A stretch of 39,584 bases of DNA from CAYFQH01 sp964345215 (GTDB lineage Bacteria; Bacillota; Clostridia; Christensenellales; Aristaeellaceae): NCBI GenBank assembly GCA_964345215.1, contig CAYFQH010000019.1, positions 1 to 39,584 on the forward strand, written 5' to 3'. Positions 23,226 through 31,185 of the stretch are shown here, piece by piece. Numbering within the stretch: the stretch's first letter is position 1; each line of letters opens with the position of its first letter. The position numbers and the translations under genes are program-made. The notes beneath the pieces are model-generated. The model had not been told where the DNA came from. It saw nothing but the letters and a program-made list of their open reading frames with translations, and did no database searches.

Positions 23226-24305
23226 ATGGAACGTGTATTTAATTTCTCTCCAGGGCCTTCGGCTTTGCCTCTGCCGGTGCTTGAAAGGGCACAAAAGGAA
23301 CTTGTTATATATGAAAATACCGGTATGTCGGTTATGGAGATGAGTCATCGAAGCAAGACCTATCTTGATATTTATGGGCAAGCCATTTTACTTCTTCGGG
23401 AATTAATGAATATATCCGATGAATACGAGGTGCTTTTCTTACAAGGAGGGGCCACCCTCCAGTTTTCGGCTGTGCCTTTAAATCTAATGAACCGTTATGG
23501 CCAGGCAGGCTATGTAGATAGCGGAAACTTTGCCTATCTGGCCGCCAAAGAGGGGGAAAAATACGGCAGGGTACACATTCTTGCCAGCAGCAGAGAAGAT
23601 AATTATACCCATGTTCCCGCCGTTACAATAGGCGATGGTGCCCCATACGACTATATTCATATTACAACCAACAATACCATTTATGGTACCCGTTACAGAA
23701 CTCTGCCCCAAACCATGGGCATTCCCCTGGTGGCTGATGGAAGCAGTCATATTCTAAGCGAAAAAATCGACATCCATCAATACGGTGCTTTGTACGCCGG
23801 GGCTCAAAAAAATATCGGACCAAGCGGACTTTGCATATTAATTGTTAAAAAGTCTCTTTTGGGTAAGGCCCATCCCCTCTGCCCCACCCTGCTTGACTGG
23901 CAGATTCAATCAAAGACCCAAAGCATGTATAATACGCCTAATACCTTTGGCATTTATATGGCGAAACTCTCATTTGAATGGCTTAAAGCTTTAGGCGGTG
24001 TAGATGCTATTGAAGAAATAAACCTATATAAAGCGGGCCTTTTGTATGATTTTTTAGATCAAAGTAAACTTTTTAAGGGAACGGCTCAAAAGGAGCATCG
24101 CAGCCGAATGAACGTAACTTTTGTTACAGGTGATATCCAAAAGGATGAAGGGTTTATAAAAGCGGCTACAGCCAAAGGCTTGGTTAATTTAAAAGGACAT
24201 CGGATGGTGGGAGGTATGCGGGCAAGTATCTATAACGCCATGCCCGTTGAAGGGGTCAAAGCCCTTGTTGACTTTATGAAAGCCTTTGAAAGGGAATATA
24301 AATAG
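23226..24305 (+). CDS. serC: Phosphoserine aminotransferase
   Basis: A 359-residue PLP enzyme that makes O-phosphoserine from 3-phosphohydroxypyruvate and glutamate; it may also serve vitamin B6 synthesis. N-terminal FNFSPGPSALPLPVLERAQ and MSHRSK are diagnostic. LFLQGGATLQF holds the cofactor phosphate, and the Schiff-base lysine is Lys195 in YAGAQKNIGPSG. The frame also opens at GTG 23217, but that codon is part of the AAAGGAG ribosome site; ATG 23226 lies eight bases from it. The stop is TAG. serA follows after 44 bases, forming a serine operon. serB is not in the window. Confidence 0.95.
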   Translation: MERVFNFSPGPSALPLPVLERAQKELVIYENTGMSVMEMSHRSKTYLDIYGQAILLLRELMNISDEYEVLFLQGGATLQFSAVPLNLMNRYGQAGYVDSGNFAYLAAKEGEKYGRVHILASSREDNYTHVPAVTIGDGAPYDYIHITTNNTIYGTRYRTLPQTMGIPLVADGSSHILSEKIDIHQYGALYAGAQKNIGPSGLCILIVKKSLLGKAHPLCPTLLDWQIQSKTQSMYNTPNTFGIYMAKLSFEWLKALGGVDAIEEINLYKAGLLYDFLDQSKLFKGTAQKEHRSRMNVTFVTGDIQKDEGFIKAATAKGLVNLKGHRMVGGMRASIYNAMPVEGVKALVDFMKAFEREYK

Positions 24306-24349
24306 GCTATCCTACATGGATATAAAGATATAAAAAGAAGGGGTATCTT

Positions 24350-25516
24350 ATGTATAAAATTAAAACACTCAATCCCATTTCCAATATGATTTACGATTAC
24401 CTGCCTAAAGATCGCTATACAGTAGATGATCATATAAACCATCCCGATGCCATTTTGGTAAGAAGCGCCGACATGCACACCCTCTCTTTTGATCCTTCTT
24501 TACTGGCCATTGCCCGGGCGGGAACGGGTGTAAATAACATTCCCCTTGAGGCATGTACCGATAAAGGCATTGTTGTGTTTAACACTCCCGGTGCCAATGC
24601 AAACGGGGTGGCCGAATTGGTCATGGCGGGTATGCTGCTTTTAAGCCGCAATATTATTACCGGTGCTCAGTGGGTACAGCAATATAATAATCCACTATTA
24701 CCCCTTTCAAAAGCAGTTGAAAAGGAAAAAAGTCGTTTTACCGGCCCGGAGTTAAGAGGAAAAACGCTTGGTATCATTGGCCTCGGTGCCATTGGCACCC
24801 TGGTCGCTAATAATGCTGCTGTGGGCTTTGGCATGAAGGTGCTGGGTTTTGACCCGTTTATGACCCTTGAAAATGCTTGGGCACTATCTCGGAATGTGCA
24901 TCCCTCCAATAGCGTGGAAGAGCTTGTAGAGCAGGCCGATTATTTGACCTTGCACATTCCCTTAACAAAGGAAACCCAAGGCCTGGTTAATGAAAGTTTT
25001 ATCCAAAAAATGAAAAAAGGTGCTTACTTGTTAAATTTCAGCAGGGGTGAGCTGGTTGATAACAAAGCCTGTATTCAAGGCATTCGTGATGGCTATTTAG
25101 CCGGTTATGCAACGGATTTTCCATCGGCGGAATTAGTTGGAGAAGATAAGATCATCTGCATTCCCCACTTAGGCGCCTCAACACCTCAAAGTGAAGAAAA
25201 CTGCGCCAGTATGGCAGCAAAAGAGATTCAAAATTACTTGGAATTTGGCAGTATCCATAACAGTGTAAACATGCCCCAAGTGCTTTTAAGCCCACTTAAA
25301 AAACACCGAGTATTAATAATTCACAATAATGTACCCAATATGGTTTCAAATATTACGGCAGTTGTTTCTAAAGAAGGCCTGAACATTGATAATATGGTAA
25401 ACCAAAGTAAGGAAGCCGTTGCTGTTACGGTTCTTGATTTTGATCAAGCGCCCAGCAATCAACTGCTACTATGTTTTAAAAATATAAAAGGTGTAAAAAG
25501 GGTGCGAAGCTGGTGA
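24350..25516 (+). CDS. serA: D-3-phosphoglycerate dehydrogenase
   Basis: A 388-residue NAD-dependent dehydrogenase, the first step of serine synthesis. The substrate domain contains ARAGTGVNNI. The nucleotide domain has GLGAIG (144-149) and FDPF after the second strand. The active-site triad is Arg232 (NFSRGELVD), a Glu in the ELVGEDKII segment, and His273 (IPHLGASTPQSEENC). The last 70 residues form an ACT domain (LIIHNNVPNMVSNITAVVS), which suggests feedback by serine. It belongs to the short clostridial form without the extra intervening domain. AAGGGG precedes the ATG. There is no clear terminator in the 108 bases before the GH2 gene. Confidence 0.95.
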   Translation: MYKIKTLNPISNMIYDYLPKDRYTVDDHINHPDAILVRSADMHTLSFDPSLLAIARAGTGVNNIPLEACTDKGIVVFNTPGANANGVAELVMAGMLLLSRNIITGAQWVQQYNNPLLPLSKAVEKEKSRFTGPELRGKTLGIIGLGAIGTLVANNAAVGFGMKVLGFDPFMTLENAWALSRNVHPSNSVEELVEQADYLTLHIPLTKETQGLVNESFIQKMKKGAYLLNFSRGELVDNKACIQGIRDGYLAGYATDFPSAELVGEDKIICIPHLGASTPQSEENCASMAAKEIQNYLEFGSIHNSVNMPQVLLSPLKKHRVLIIHNNVPNMVSNITAVVSKEGLNIDNMVNQSKEAVAVTVLDFDQAPSNQLLLCFKNIKGVKRVRSW

Positions 25517-25624
25517 TGAAAGACCAAAAATAGTAGGAAATTCCCTTTACATCTCCACTTGGGTCAAGTAAGCTAATGATAGCAAATCAACTTTAAAATA
25601 TCAATTTAAGAATGGAGAATCAGT

Positions 25625-27373
25625 ATGTCAGCACACATGTTACCAAGGGCAGAATACCCCCGCCCCCAATTTGTACGCAAAGAGTGGATGAACCTGAACG
25701 GCACATGGGATTTTGAAATGGATCACGGCTGTTCCGGCGATGTTCGGGGCCTGATTGAAGCTCCCGGATTATCTCAAAAAATCCTGGTACCATTTTGCCC
25801 CGAAAGCAGCCTCTCAGGCATTGGCCATACGGATTTTATTGCCGGTGTTTGGTACAAAAAGGCCATTACCCTACCCAAAGAAGCCCTTGGCAAAAAGGTT
25901 TTGCTCCACTTTGGCGCAGCGGATTACCTTTGCCAGGCATGGGTAAACGGCACAGAGGTGGGTATCCACCAAGGAGGCTATGTTTCTTTCCATTTTGATA
26001 TAACACCTGCCCTAAAAGAAGGGGAAAATTTAATTACGGTTTTTTGTAAGGATAATACCCTTTCAAAAATTCAGCCCAGCGGTAAACAGTCGACAAAGTA
26101 TCATTCCTACGGCTGTTTTTACACTAGAACCACTGGTATATGGCAAACAGTTTGGCTTGAGTGGATGGATCACAGCCACATCGGACAGGTGTTCTATACT
26201 CCGGATGCCAATAATGGAAGCCTACATATTAAGGCCAGAATTCACCAGGGCAAAAAACACCTGCTTAAAATTAAAAGCAGCTTTAAAGGCAAGGCTACAG
26301 GGGAATTAACCCTAAAAGCCAATGTGGACGGCTTTGTTGAAGGAACTTTGGCTTTAACCAGCAGCCACCTTTGGTCGGTTGATGAACCCAACCTGTACGA
26401 TTTGGTTTTAAGCCTTGTTGATGAAGACCAAGGAACAACTGTGGATCGCCTGGAAAGTTATTTTGGCTTGCGAAGCATTTCCTTTGACGGAATAAAGTTT
26501 CTTTTAAACGGTAAGCCTGTTTTTCAGCGCCTTATTCTAGACCAGGGCTTTTATCCCGACGGCATTTATACCGCGCCCACTGATGAGGCGCTGAAAAACG
26601 ATATTCTGCTTTCAAAAGCCATGGGTTTTAACGGTGCCCGCCTCCATGAAAAAGTGTTTGAAGCCCGTTTTTTATACTGGGCCGATCATTTAGGCTATCT
26701 TTGCTGGGGCGAAATGGCTAACTGGGGTTTGGATTTATCCGATTATGCCGCTCTCTCCCCTTTCCTGCAGGAATGGATTGAAGCCGTACAAAGGGATTAC
26801 AGTGCCCCAAGCATTATTGGCTGGTGCCCCTTTAACGAAACCTGGGATCATGACCGACGGGCCCAGCGAGACGAGATTTTAAGCACCGTATACCGGGTTA
26901 CAAAAGCCATGGACTCCTCGCGGCCCTGTATTGACACCAGCGGCAATTACCACGTTGAAACAGATATTTTTGACGTACATGACTATGAGCAGGACACAGC
27001 AGAGTTTGACCGGCGCTATAATGCAAATGCGGAAGTGATTTATGACCGGTTTGAAGACAGGCAGCATTATAAAAAAGGGCAGCCGGTTTTTGTAAGCGAA
27101 TATGGCGGCATTTGGTGGAAACCCGGTGATGAAGAGGGATGGGGCTACGGCAGCCGCCCCCAAAGCGAAGAAGAGTTTTTAGACCGCTATGAAAAACTAA
27201 CGACCACCCTTCTTGATAATCCCAACCACTTTGGTTTCTGCTATACTCAGTTAACTGATGTGGAGCAGGAGGTAAATGGCCTATATACCTACGAACGTAA
27301 AGCCAAGTTTGATCCGCAGATTATTTATAAAATCAACACAAAAAAAGCAGCAATTGAAAAAGAACAGCCCTGA
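25625..27373 (+). CDS. Glycoside hydrolase family 2 protein
   Basis: A 582-residue cytoplasmic GH2 enzyme of beta-galactosidase/beta-glucuronidase fold. It has an N-terminal sugar-binding jelly roll (about 12-180, with LNGTWDFEMD and FGAADYLCQAWVNG), an immunoglobulin-like domain (about 185-285) and a TIM barrel from about 290. The acid/base is Glu405 in CPFNETWD and the nucleophile Glu492 in VSEYGGIWW, both at the family positions. No signal peptide is present, so it acts on imported sugars. GGAG lies seven bases before the ATG. Specificity (galactoside, glucuronide or other) cannot be settled by eye. It may be cotranscribed with serA, since no terminator separates them. Confidence 0.88.
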   Translation: MSAHMLPRAEYPRPQFVRKEWMNLNGTWDFEMDHGCSGDVRGLIEAPGLSQKILVPFCPESSLSGIGHTDFIAGVWYKKAITLPKEALGKKVLLHFGAADYLCQAWVNGTEVGIHQGGYVSFHFDITPALKEGENLITVFCKDNTLSKIQPSGKQSTKYHSYGCFYTRTTGIWQTVWLEWMDHSHIGQVFYTPDANNGSLHIKARIHQGKKHLLKIKSSFKGKATGELTLKANVDGFVEGTLALTSSHLWSVDEPNLYDLVLSLVDEDQGTTVDRLESYFGLRSISFDGIKFLLNGKPVFQRLILDQGFYPDGIYTAPTDEALKNDILLSKAMGFNGARLHEKVFEARFLYWADHLGYLCWGEMANWGLDLSDYAALSPFLQEWIEAVQRDYSAPSIIGWCPFNETWDHDRRAQRDEILSTVYRVTKAMDSSRPCIDTSGNYHVETDIFDVHDYEQDTAEFDRRYNANAEVIYDRFEDRQHYKKGQPVFVSEYGGIWWKPGDEEGWGYGSRPQSEEEFLDRYEKLTTTLLDNPNHFGFCYTQLTDVEQEVNGLYTYERKAKFDPQIIYKINTKKAAIEKEQP

Positions 27374-27420
27374 AAACAGAGGAAAATTCTACTAACATAA
27401 AGAGAGCAACGTCATAAATA

Positions 27421-27467
27421 AAAGAAAATCGGTTCGGAAGAATATTCATTCCGGCCGATTTTCTTTT
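27421..27467 (+). terminator. Terminator after the GH2 gene
   Basis: AAAGAAAATCGG (27421-27432) pairs with CCGATTTTCTTT (27455-27466). Inside, CGGAA (27435-27439) pairs with TTCCG (27449-27453) around a 9-base loop. The rest of the gap up to 27659 shows no frame or structure I can support. Confidence 0.75.
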
Positions 27468-27659
27468 GTGTTGGAGGGATACTGATACACGGTGATTAGC
27501 CAGATAGTCCTATTAAAGCAGATGACATAGCCCTCGGGCGATGAATGCCATTTTATTTTTCGATCAAAGATTTTAAAACAGCATAATATTGCAAGCCTGC
27601 CAAGGTTTGATAAGATAATATCCTATAAATGCTTCCAAGAATGTTTATTAACAAATAGA

Positions 27660-28262
27660 TTAAAGGCCTTCTTCAATAAAATGCTCAGGGTATTGGTTCC
27701 AATATCCCATGTAGGTTTCTTTGCCTGTTTGATTAAAGTTTAGTTGATACATTCTAAAAGTTACATTAAGGTTTTTGGGTTGCCACTGCTCCTGATAAGA
27801 ATAGCGGTAGGTCATGCCTATTTTTTCCATTACCTTGCCGCTTGCCGGATTATTTACATCATGGGTAGCGGTGATAAAGGGATAGCCAGCTGCTTTTATT
27901 CTATTCACCACGGCCAAGGCTCCTTCGGTTATAATTCCCTGACCCCAATAAGTTTTGTGCAGCCCGTAACCAAAATTATAGCTATTTGTATTGCTTAGCC
28001 ATATATAACCAATGGGTTTATTATTGCTGTTAAGGCATAAGGCATATCGATAAGCTGATTTTTGAGTATAAAAATCAATAAACCTGTCTTGTAGAAAGGC
28101 CTGGGCTTCTTTCACTGTTTTTATAGGGAACCAGGGTAAGAACCGATTAACCAGCGGGTCTTTAAGCAATTCAAAAAGAGCCTGATTATCCTGGGGGGTG
28201 AACTTTCGTAAAATAAGTCTTTGAGTTTTTAAAGGAGGTGTATTTTCATAAATGACAAGCAT
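27660..28262 (-). CDS. GNAT-family N-acetyltransferase
   Basis: A 200-residue acetyltransferase of the RimJ/RimL-like group (Acetyltransf_3). It starts with the usual LKTQRLILRKFTPQDNQALFELL, has the central strand PIGYIWLSN, the acetyl-CoA loop YWGQGIITEGALAVV (Q-x-x-G-x-x-like motif), and NNPASGKVMEKIGM, the region for the last acetyl-CoA contacts. The substrate could be a protein N-terminus or a small amine and cannot be named. It is a lone gene facing the GH2 terminator; the ATG is preceded by AAGGAT. A 12-bp palindrome lies 30 bases upstream of the start. Confidence 0.88.
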   Translation of the reverse strand: MLVIYENTPPLKTQRLILRKFTPQDNQALFELLKDPLVNRFLPWFPIKTVKEAQAFLQDRFIDFYTQKSAYRYALCLNSNNKPIGYIWLSNTNSYNFGYGLHKTYWGQGIITEGALAVVNRIKAAGYPFITATHDVNNPASGKVMEKIGMTYRYSYQEQWQPKNLNVTFRMYQLNFNQTGKETYMGYWNQYPEHFIEEGL

Positions 28263-28291
28263 TTTTTATCCTTATGTTTTTGTTTTCAGTA

Positions 28292-28303
28292 TATAGTACT
28301 ATA
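28292..28303. repeat. 12-bp perfect palindrome upstream of the acetyltransferase gene
   Basis: TATAGTACTATA is its own reverse complement. It lies 29 bases before the acetyltransferase ATG, where a promoter -10 would be expected, and may be an operator or part of the promoter itself. Confidence 0.6.
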
Positions 28304-28356
28304 CTTATAAAATACATCTTCCGCCAACTAGAACTGAACCCTTGTGTTTTTTATGA

Positions 28357-28382
28357 TAAAAGACCGCCAAGTGGCGGCCTTT
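28357..28382 (-). terminator. Terminator of the PrsA-like gene
   Basis: On the minus strand AAAGGCCGCC pairs with GGCGGTCTTT (one G-T wobble) around an ACTT tetraloop, followed by further T's. It begins 15 bases after the stop. Confidence 0.8.
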
Positions 28383-28397
28383 AACTATTTTTGATTC

Positions 28398-29753
28398 CTA
28401 GCGGCTTAAGTTTTTCATGTTTACGGTAAATTCAGCTGCAGCTACCCAGGCATCAACCTCTGCCTGGTAGTATTCGTTTTGCTTTTGGGTCAGCAGTTCA
28501 TCATAGATGCTTTGCTTTACATCATCAAAGGCCGTTTCTCCTTCGGTTATATCGCTGGTATATTCTAGAATATGAACCCCATTTAACCCTGGAACAGGCA
28601 TAGATATATCACCTATTTTTGTTAAAGCCATGGCTCCTTTTACAAAGGCCGGATCAAACGAAGTAAAGTTTTCAACAACGGCATAGCCAGTACTCATGGC
28701 CGGTTCCTGCTTCATGCCCGGGTCTTCCCCGTCTTCTGCCATAACTTCGTCAAAGCTTTTACCTTCCTCCAATTTGGCTAAAACTTTCTGCACATCTTCG
28801 TCAAGGGCGGCGGCGGCATTTGCTATTTTATCTTCCAAGTCTTTTTGAAGCTGGCTGAGCTCTTCTTCTTTTTCCCTTAGTTGAACAGTCAGGGTATCTT
28901 TTTCTTCCTGAGTTGCTTCTTCATTTGCATTAAGGGCAGTTATATTGCTATTAATGGTTGTAATTTCAGCTTCAGCGGCAGCAACACTGCTGTTTAAAGC
29001 AGTTATTTCACTTTTTACATCTTCGGGATAGCTGCGCAGGATGTGTTTAATGTGGCGGGCGCCGGCAGGAGTATAATATACCTTTGTACCATTATTCACT
29101 GCGCTTGCAAAAGAAGAAGGGTTGGCAGTATAGTTTTCTTTATCGGTTTGAACTTTTAAGTCATAAGCCTCTTCTACTTCCTCATCACTTACGCTAATTC
29201 CTTCAATGACTTTGGCTTTAAGTTTTTCACCGACTAATGTGTTTTTTTCTGATTCAACAAACAAATCAAAATCGTAGCCGTATTCGGTCATCCTATCGTT
29301 TATGGCTTGCTCTAAAGCTTCCCCTTCTAGTTGGGTATCTGAAAATTCAAAGGTTGTAATAAACTCTTTTTGGCTTTCAAAAGTCTCCTTGGCTTTTGCT
29401 TGAATCTCGTCCTGCTCTTCTTGAGAAAGCTGATCAAGGCCAAATTCCTTTACCTTCTCTTGGGTAACAAGATTAGGTTTAAAATAATTTTCAATCACAT
29501 ATTCTTCAGCAGCCTTTAATTTTGCAGGGTCGCTAAAATCATAATTCATGCCATAGTTCATGTACATCTGGGCTTCTTGGTACATTTGCTCATAGGCCAA
29601 GTTCAGCACTTCGCTTTTTGTAACGTTGTTATCCTTATAGGATAAAATGATGAGTGCGTTATCCACATTTTGGTCTTTTACTATAAGATTGCATCCGGAT
29701 AAAGCCAGTACCAACACCAGTAGCAGTGCTATAAATAGGGTCTTTTTTCGCAT
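28398..29753 (-). CDS. PrsA/SurA-like peptidyl-prolyl isomerase lipoprotein
   Basis: A 451-residue foldase, anchored outside the membrane. The signal peptide MRKKTLFIALLLVLVLALSG ends at lipobox Cys21. A SurA-like helical domain covers about 35-225. The parvulin isomerase domain begins at ARHIKHILRSYP (232-243). It resumes at LAKLEEGKSFDEVMAEDGEDPG (325-346) and ends with GDISMPVPGLNGVHILEY (381-398). Between its first strand and first helix sits an alanine/glutamate-rich coiled-coil insert (about 246-320), where family members usually have only a few residues. The promoter at 29795-29823 and terminator at 28357-28382 make it a single-gene unit. It probably helps fold exported proteins. Confidence 0.88.
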   Translation of the reverse strand: MRKKTLFIALLLVLVLALSGCNLIVKDQNVDNALIILSYKDNNVTKSEVLNLAYEQMYQEAQMYMNYGMNYDFSDPAKLKAAEEYVIENYFKPNLVTQEKVKEFGLDQLSQEEQDEIQAKAKETFESQKEFITTFEFSDTQLEGEALEQAINDRMTEYGYDFDLFVESEKNTLVGEKLKAKVIEGISVSDEEVEEAYDLKVQTDKENYTANPSSFASAVNNGTKVYYTPAGARHIKHILRSYPEDVKSEITALNSSVAAAEAEITTINSNITALNANEEATQEEKDTLTVQLREKEEELSQLQKDLEDKIANAAAALDEDVQKVLAKLEEGKSFDEVMAEDGEDPGMKQEPAMSTGYAVVENFTSFDPAFVKGAMALTKIGDISMPVPGLNGVHILEYTSDITEGETAFDDVKQSIYDELLTQKQNEYYQAEVDAWVAAAEFTVNMKNLSR

Positions 29754-29794
29754 AAGTCCATTCGCTCCATTTCAACGGTTAATTTTCTTGAGTT

Positions 29795-29823
29795 ATTATA
29801 CTTGAATCTATGAAAAACAGCAA
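29795..29823 (-). promoter_or_regulatory. Promoter of the PrsA-like gene
   Basis: On the minus strand TTGCTG (29823-29818) and TATAAT (29800-29795) have a 17-base spacer, 41 bases before the ATG and directly after the phosphatase stop. Confidence 0.75.
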
Positions 29824-29826
29824 GGG

Positions 29827-30729
29827 CTACAAGCTGCGTTTCGAGTGGGTAATCAGCCAGCCGTCTAAATTGCCTCCCCGCCCCACTTCAACAGATCGAA
29901 GGGACAGGTGCTCCATCATTTGGTAAAGAATAGCCAGTCCGTAAGGGGTAATATCACCCCTGCCTTTTGGCATGTGCGGATAGTTTTCGCGCTGAGCTGG
30001 TGACAGCACAAAAAGATTTTTCATTTGTTCAAATACCTGCTCTTTACTAAAATGTTTTTTGACCTTATCAAAATAATGATCACCTACATATAAGGCACGC
30101 AGAGTGGTAAAAGTTCCTCCTACGCCGATATAACGATTTACATCAATACCTGCAGGCTTTTTTTGCTTGGCAAAAACATTGCCGATGTGGCTTAACAGCT
30201 CACCAACATGATGAAAATTCATATCTGGAAATTCTTTCATCAATCGCAAAGCCCCTATTTGAAAGCTGGTTGTAACTATTTTTTTACTGGCGTGGCCTAC
30301 TGCAACCTCTGTAGAACCGCCGCCAATGTCAATTACGCCATAGCGTGTTCTAATACCCGCCCCAGCGCCAATAAAGGAATAATAGGCTTCGGTTTGACCG
30401 GGAATAATTTGAATGGAAATACCGGTGCCTTCAAAGACTCGCTTGATGACTTCATCTTTATTCTTTGCATCGCGAAGGGCACTGGTTGCAAAAATCCAAA
30501 AGTGATTGATAGGATAGTCGCTATGGGCCTGGTCATACATTTGTAGAATAGCTGTTACCGTTCTATCTATACTGGTTTTAGAAAGGAACTTTTGATCATC
30601 AAGTCCCTCAAAAAGCCTGGTCAGGGCGTAACCTCTATCAATAATTTTATAGGGATGCCCCGCTACGCAAAGAGACATGCGAGTGGAGTTTGAACCAATA
30701 CCAACCACCCCGTCGATATAGTTTTTCAT
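29827..30729 (-). CDS. Ppx/GppA-family phosphatase
   Basis: A 300-residue ASKHA-fold enzyme of the exopolyphosphatase / pppGpp phosphohydrolase family. The phosphate-1 motif is VVGIGSNSTRMSL. FATSALRDAKN holds the usual catalytic region, and GQTEAYYSFIGA and VIDIGGGSTEVAVG form the second phosphate loop. GVGGTFTTLRAL is the adenosine-site motif. It has only the two-domain core, like other short Gram-positive members, so polyphosphate and (p)ppGpp are both possible substrates. The ATG overlaps the DivIC stop as TGATG, showing coupling. The stop is TAG. Confidence 0.88.
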   Translation of the reverse strand: MKNYIDGVVGIGSNSTRMSLCVAGHPYKIIDRGYALTRLFEGLDDQKFLSKTSIDRTVTAILQMYDQAHSDYPINHFWIFATSALRDAKNKDEVIKRVFEGTGISIQIIPGQTEAYYSFIGAGAGIRTRYGVIDIGGGSTEVAVGHASKKIVTTSFQIGALRLMKEFPDMNFHHVGELLSHIGNVFAKQKKPAGIDVNRYIGVGGTFTTLRALYVGDHYFDKVKKHFSKEQVFEQMKNLFVLSPAQRENYPHMPKGRGDITPYGLAILYQMMEHLSLRSVEVGRGGNLDGWLITHSKRSL

Positions 30730-31127
30730 CAGCCAACCTCACCACTATTCGTTTGATGAGAAGGTTGCCTGTCCTCGTCATCCATATGGGGAGGAGAGAT
30801 TACATCATCCTCATATAAAGCCTCGGGGTTAAGTATTTCAAAGCGCATTTCCCCCGGCTTTAAATAACCATACTTTGTTCTGGCTTCATTTTCAATAAAG
30901 GCATCTGTTTGAGATAGGCTGATTTGCTCCAGCAAATTTTTTTCTTCTTTTGCTAATTCTAAAATCCGAACCTGGTATTCACTTTCTTGCCGAGCCATGG
31001 CTATCAACTTTTTGTTGATTTTGTTTGAAATGAAAAAGTAAGATACAACAAAAACCAAAAGGACAGCTAGAAGCCATAAAAACGAAACATAACGGGACGG
31101 AGTCGTTGTTTTTCTCTCTCTGCTCAT
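30729..31127 (-). CDS. DivIC/FtsB-like cell-division protein
   Basis: A 132-residue bitopic membrane protein of the division septum, which links FtsL and FtsQ/DivIB. A basic cytoplasmic end (MSRERKTTTPSRY) leads to a membrane helix (about 14-36), a coiled coil (about 38-75) and the family signature ARTKYGYLKPGEMRFEI. The tail is acidic and probably disordered. The frame opens ten codons earlier at 31157, but ATG 31127 has GGAGAG nine bases before it while the first ATG has none. A minus-strand TATAAT at 31175-31180 may be a promoter, but I see no -35. Cotranscribed with the phosphatase. Confidence 0.85.
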   Translation of the reverse strand: MSRERKTTTPSRYVSFLWLLAVLLVFVVSYFFISNKINKKLIAMARQESEYQVRILELAKEEKNLLEQISLSQTDAFIENEARTKYGYLKPGEMRFEILNPEALYEDDVISPPHMDDEDRQPSHQTNSGEVG

Positions 31128-31185
31128 TTCTTCGCTCTCTCCTTTATCCCTAAGCATCTGCTTTTAGCTTAGGTATTATAATCCA

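Noticed and set aside
27468..27659. Search for a small gene or RNA between the GH2 terminator and the acetyltransferase gene
   Set aside because: No frame with a ribosome site and no stable dyad was found; it looks like plain intergenic DNA.
30208..30546. Plus-strand open frame of 112 codons inside the Ppx/GppA gene
   Set aside because: Antisense to conserved catalytic motifs, with no family resemblance of its own.
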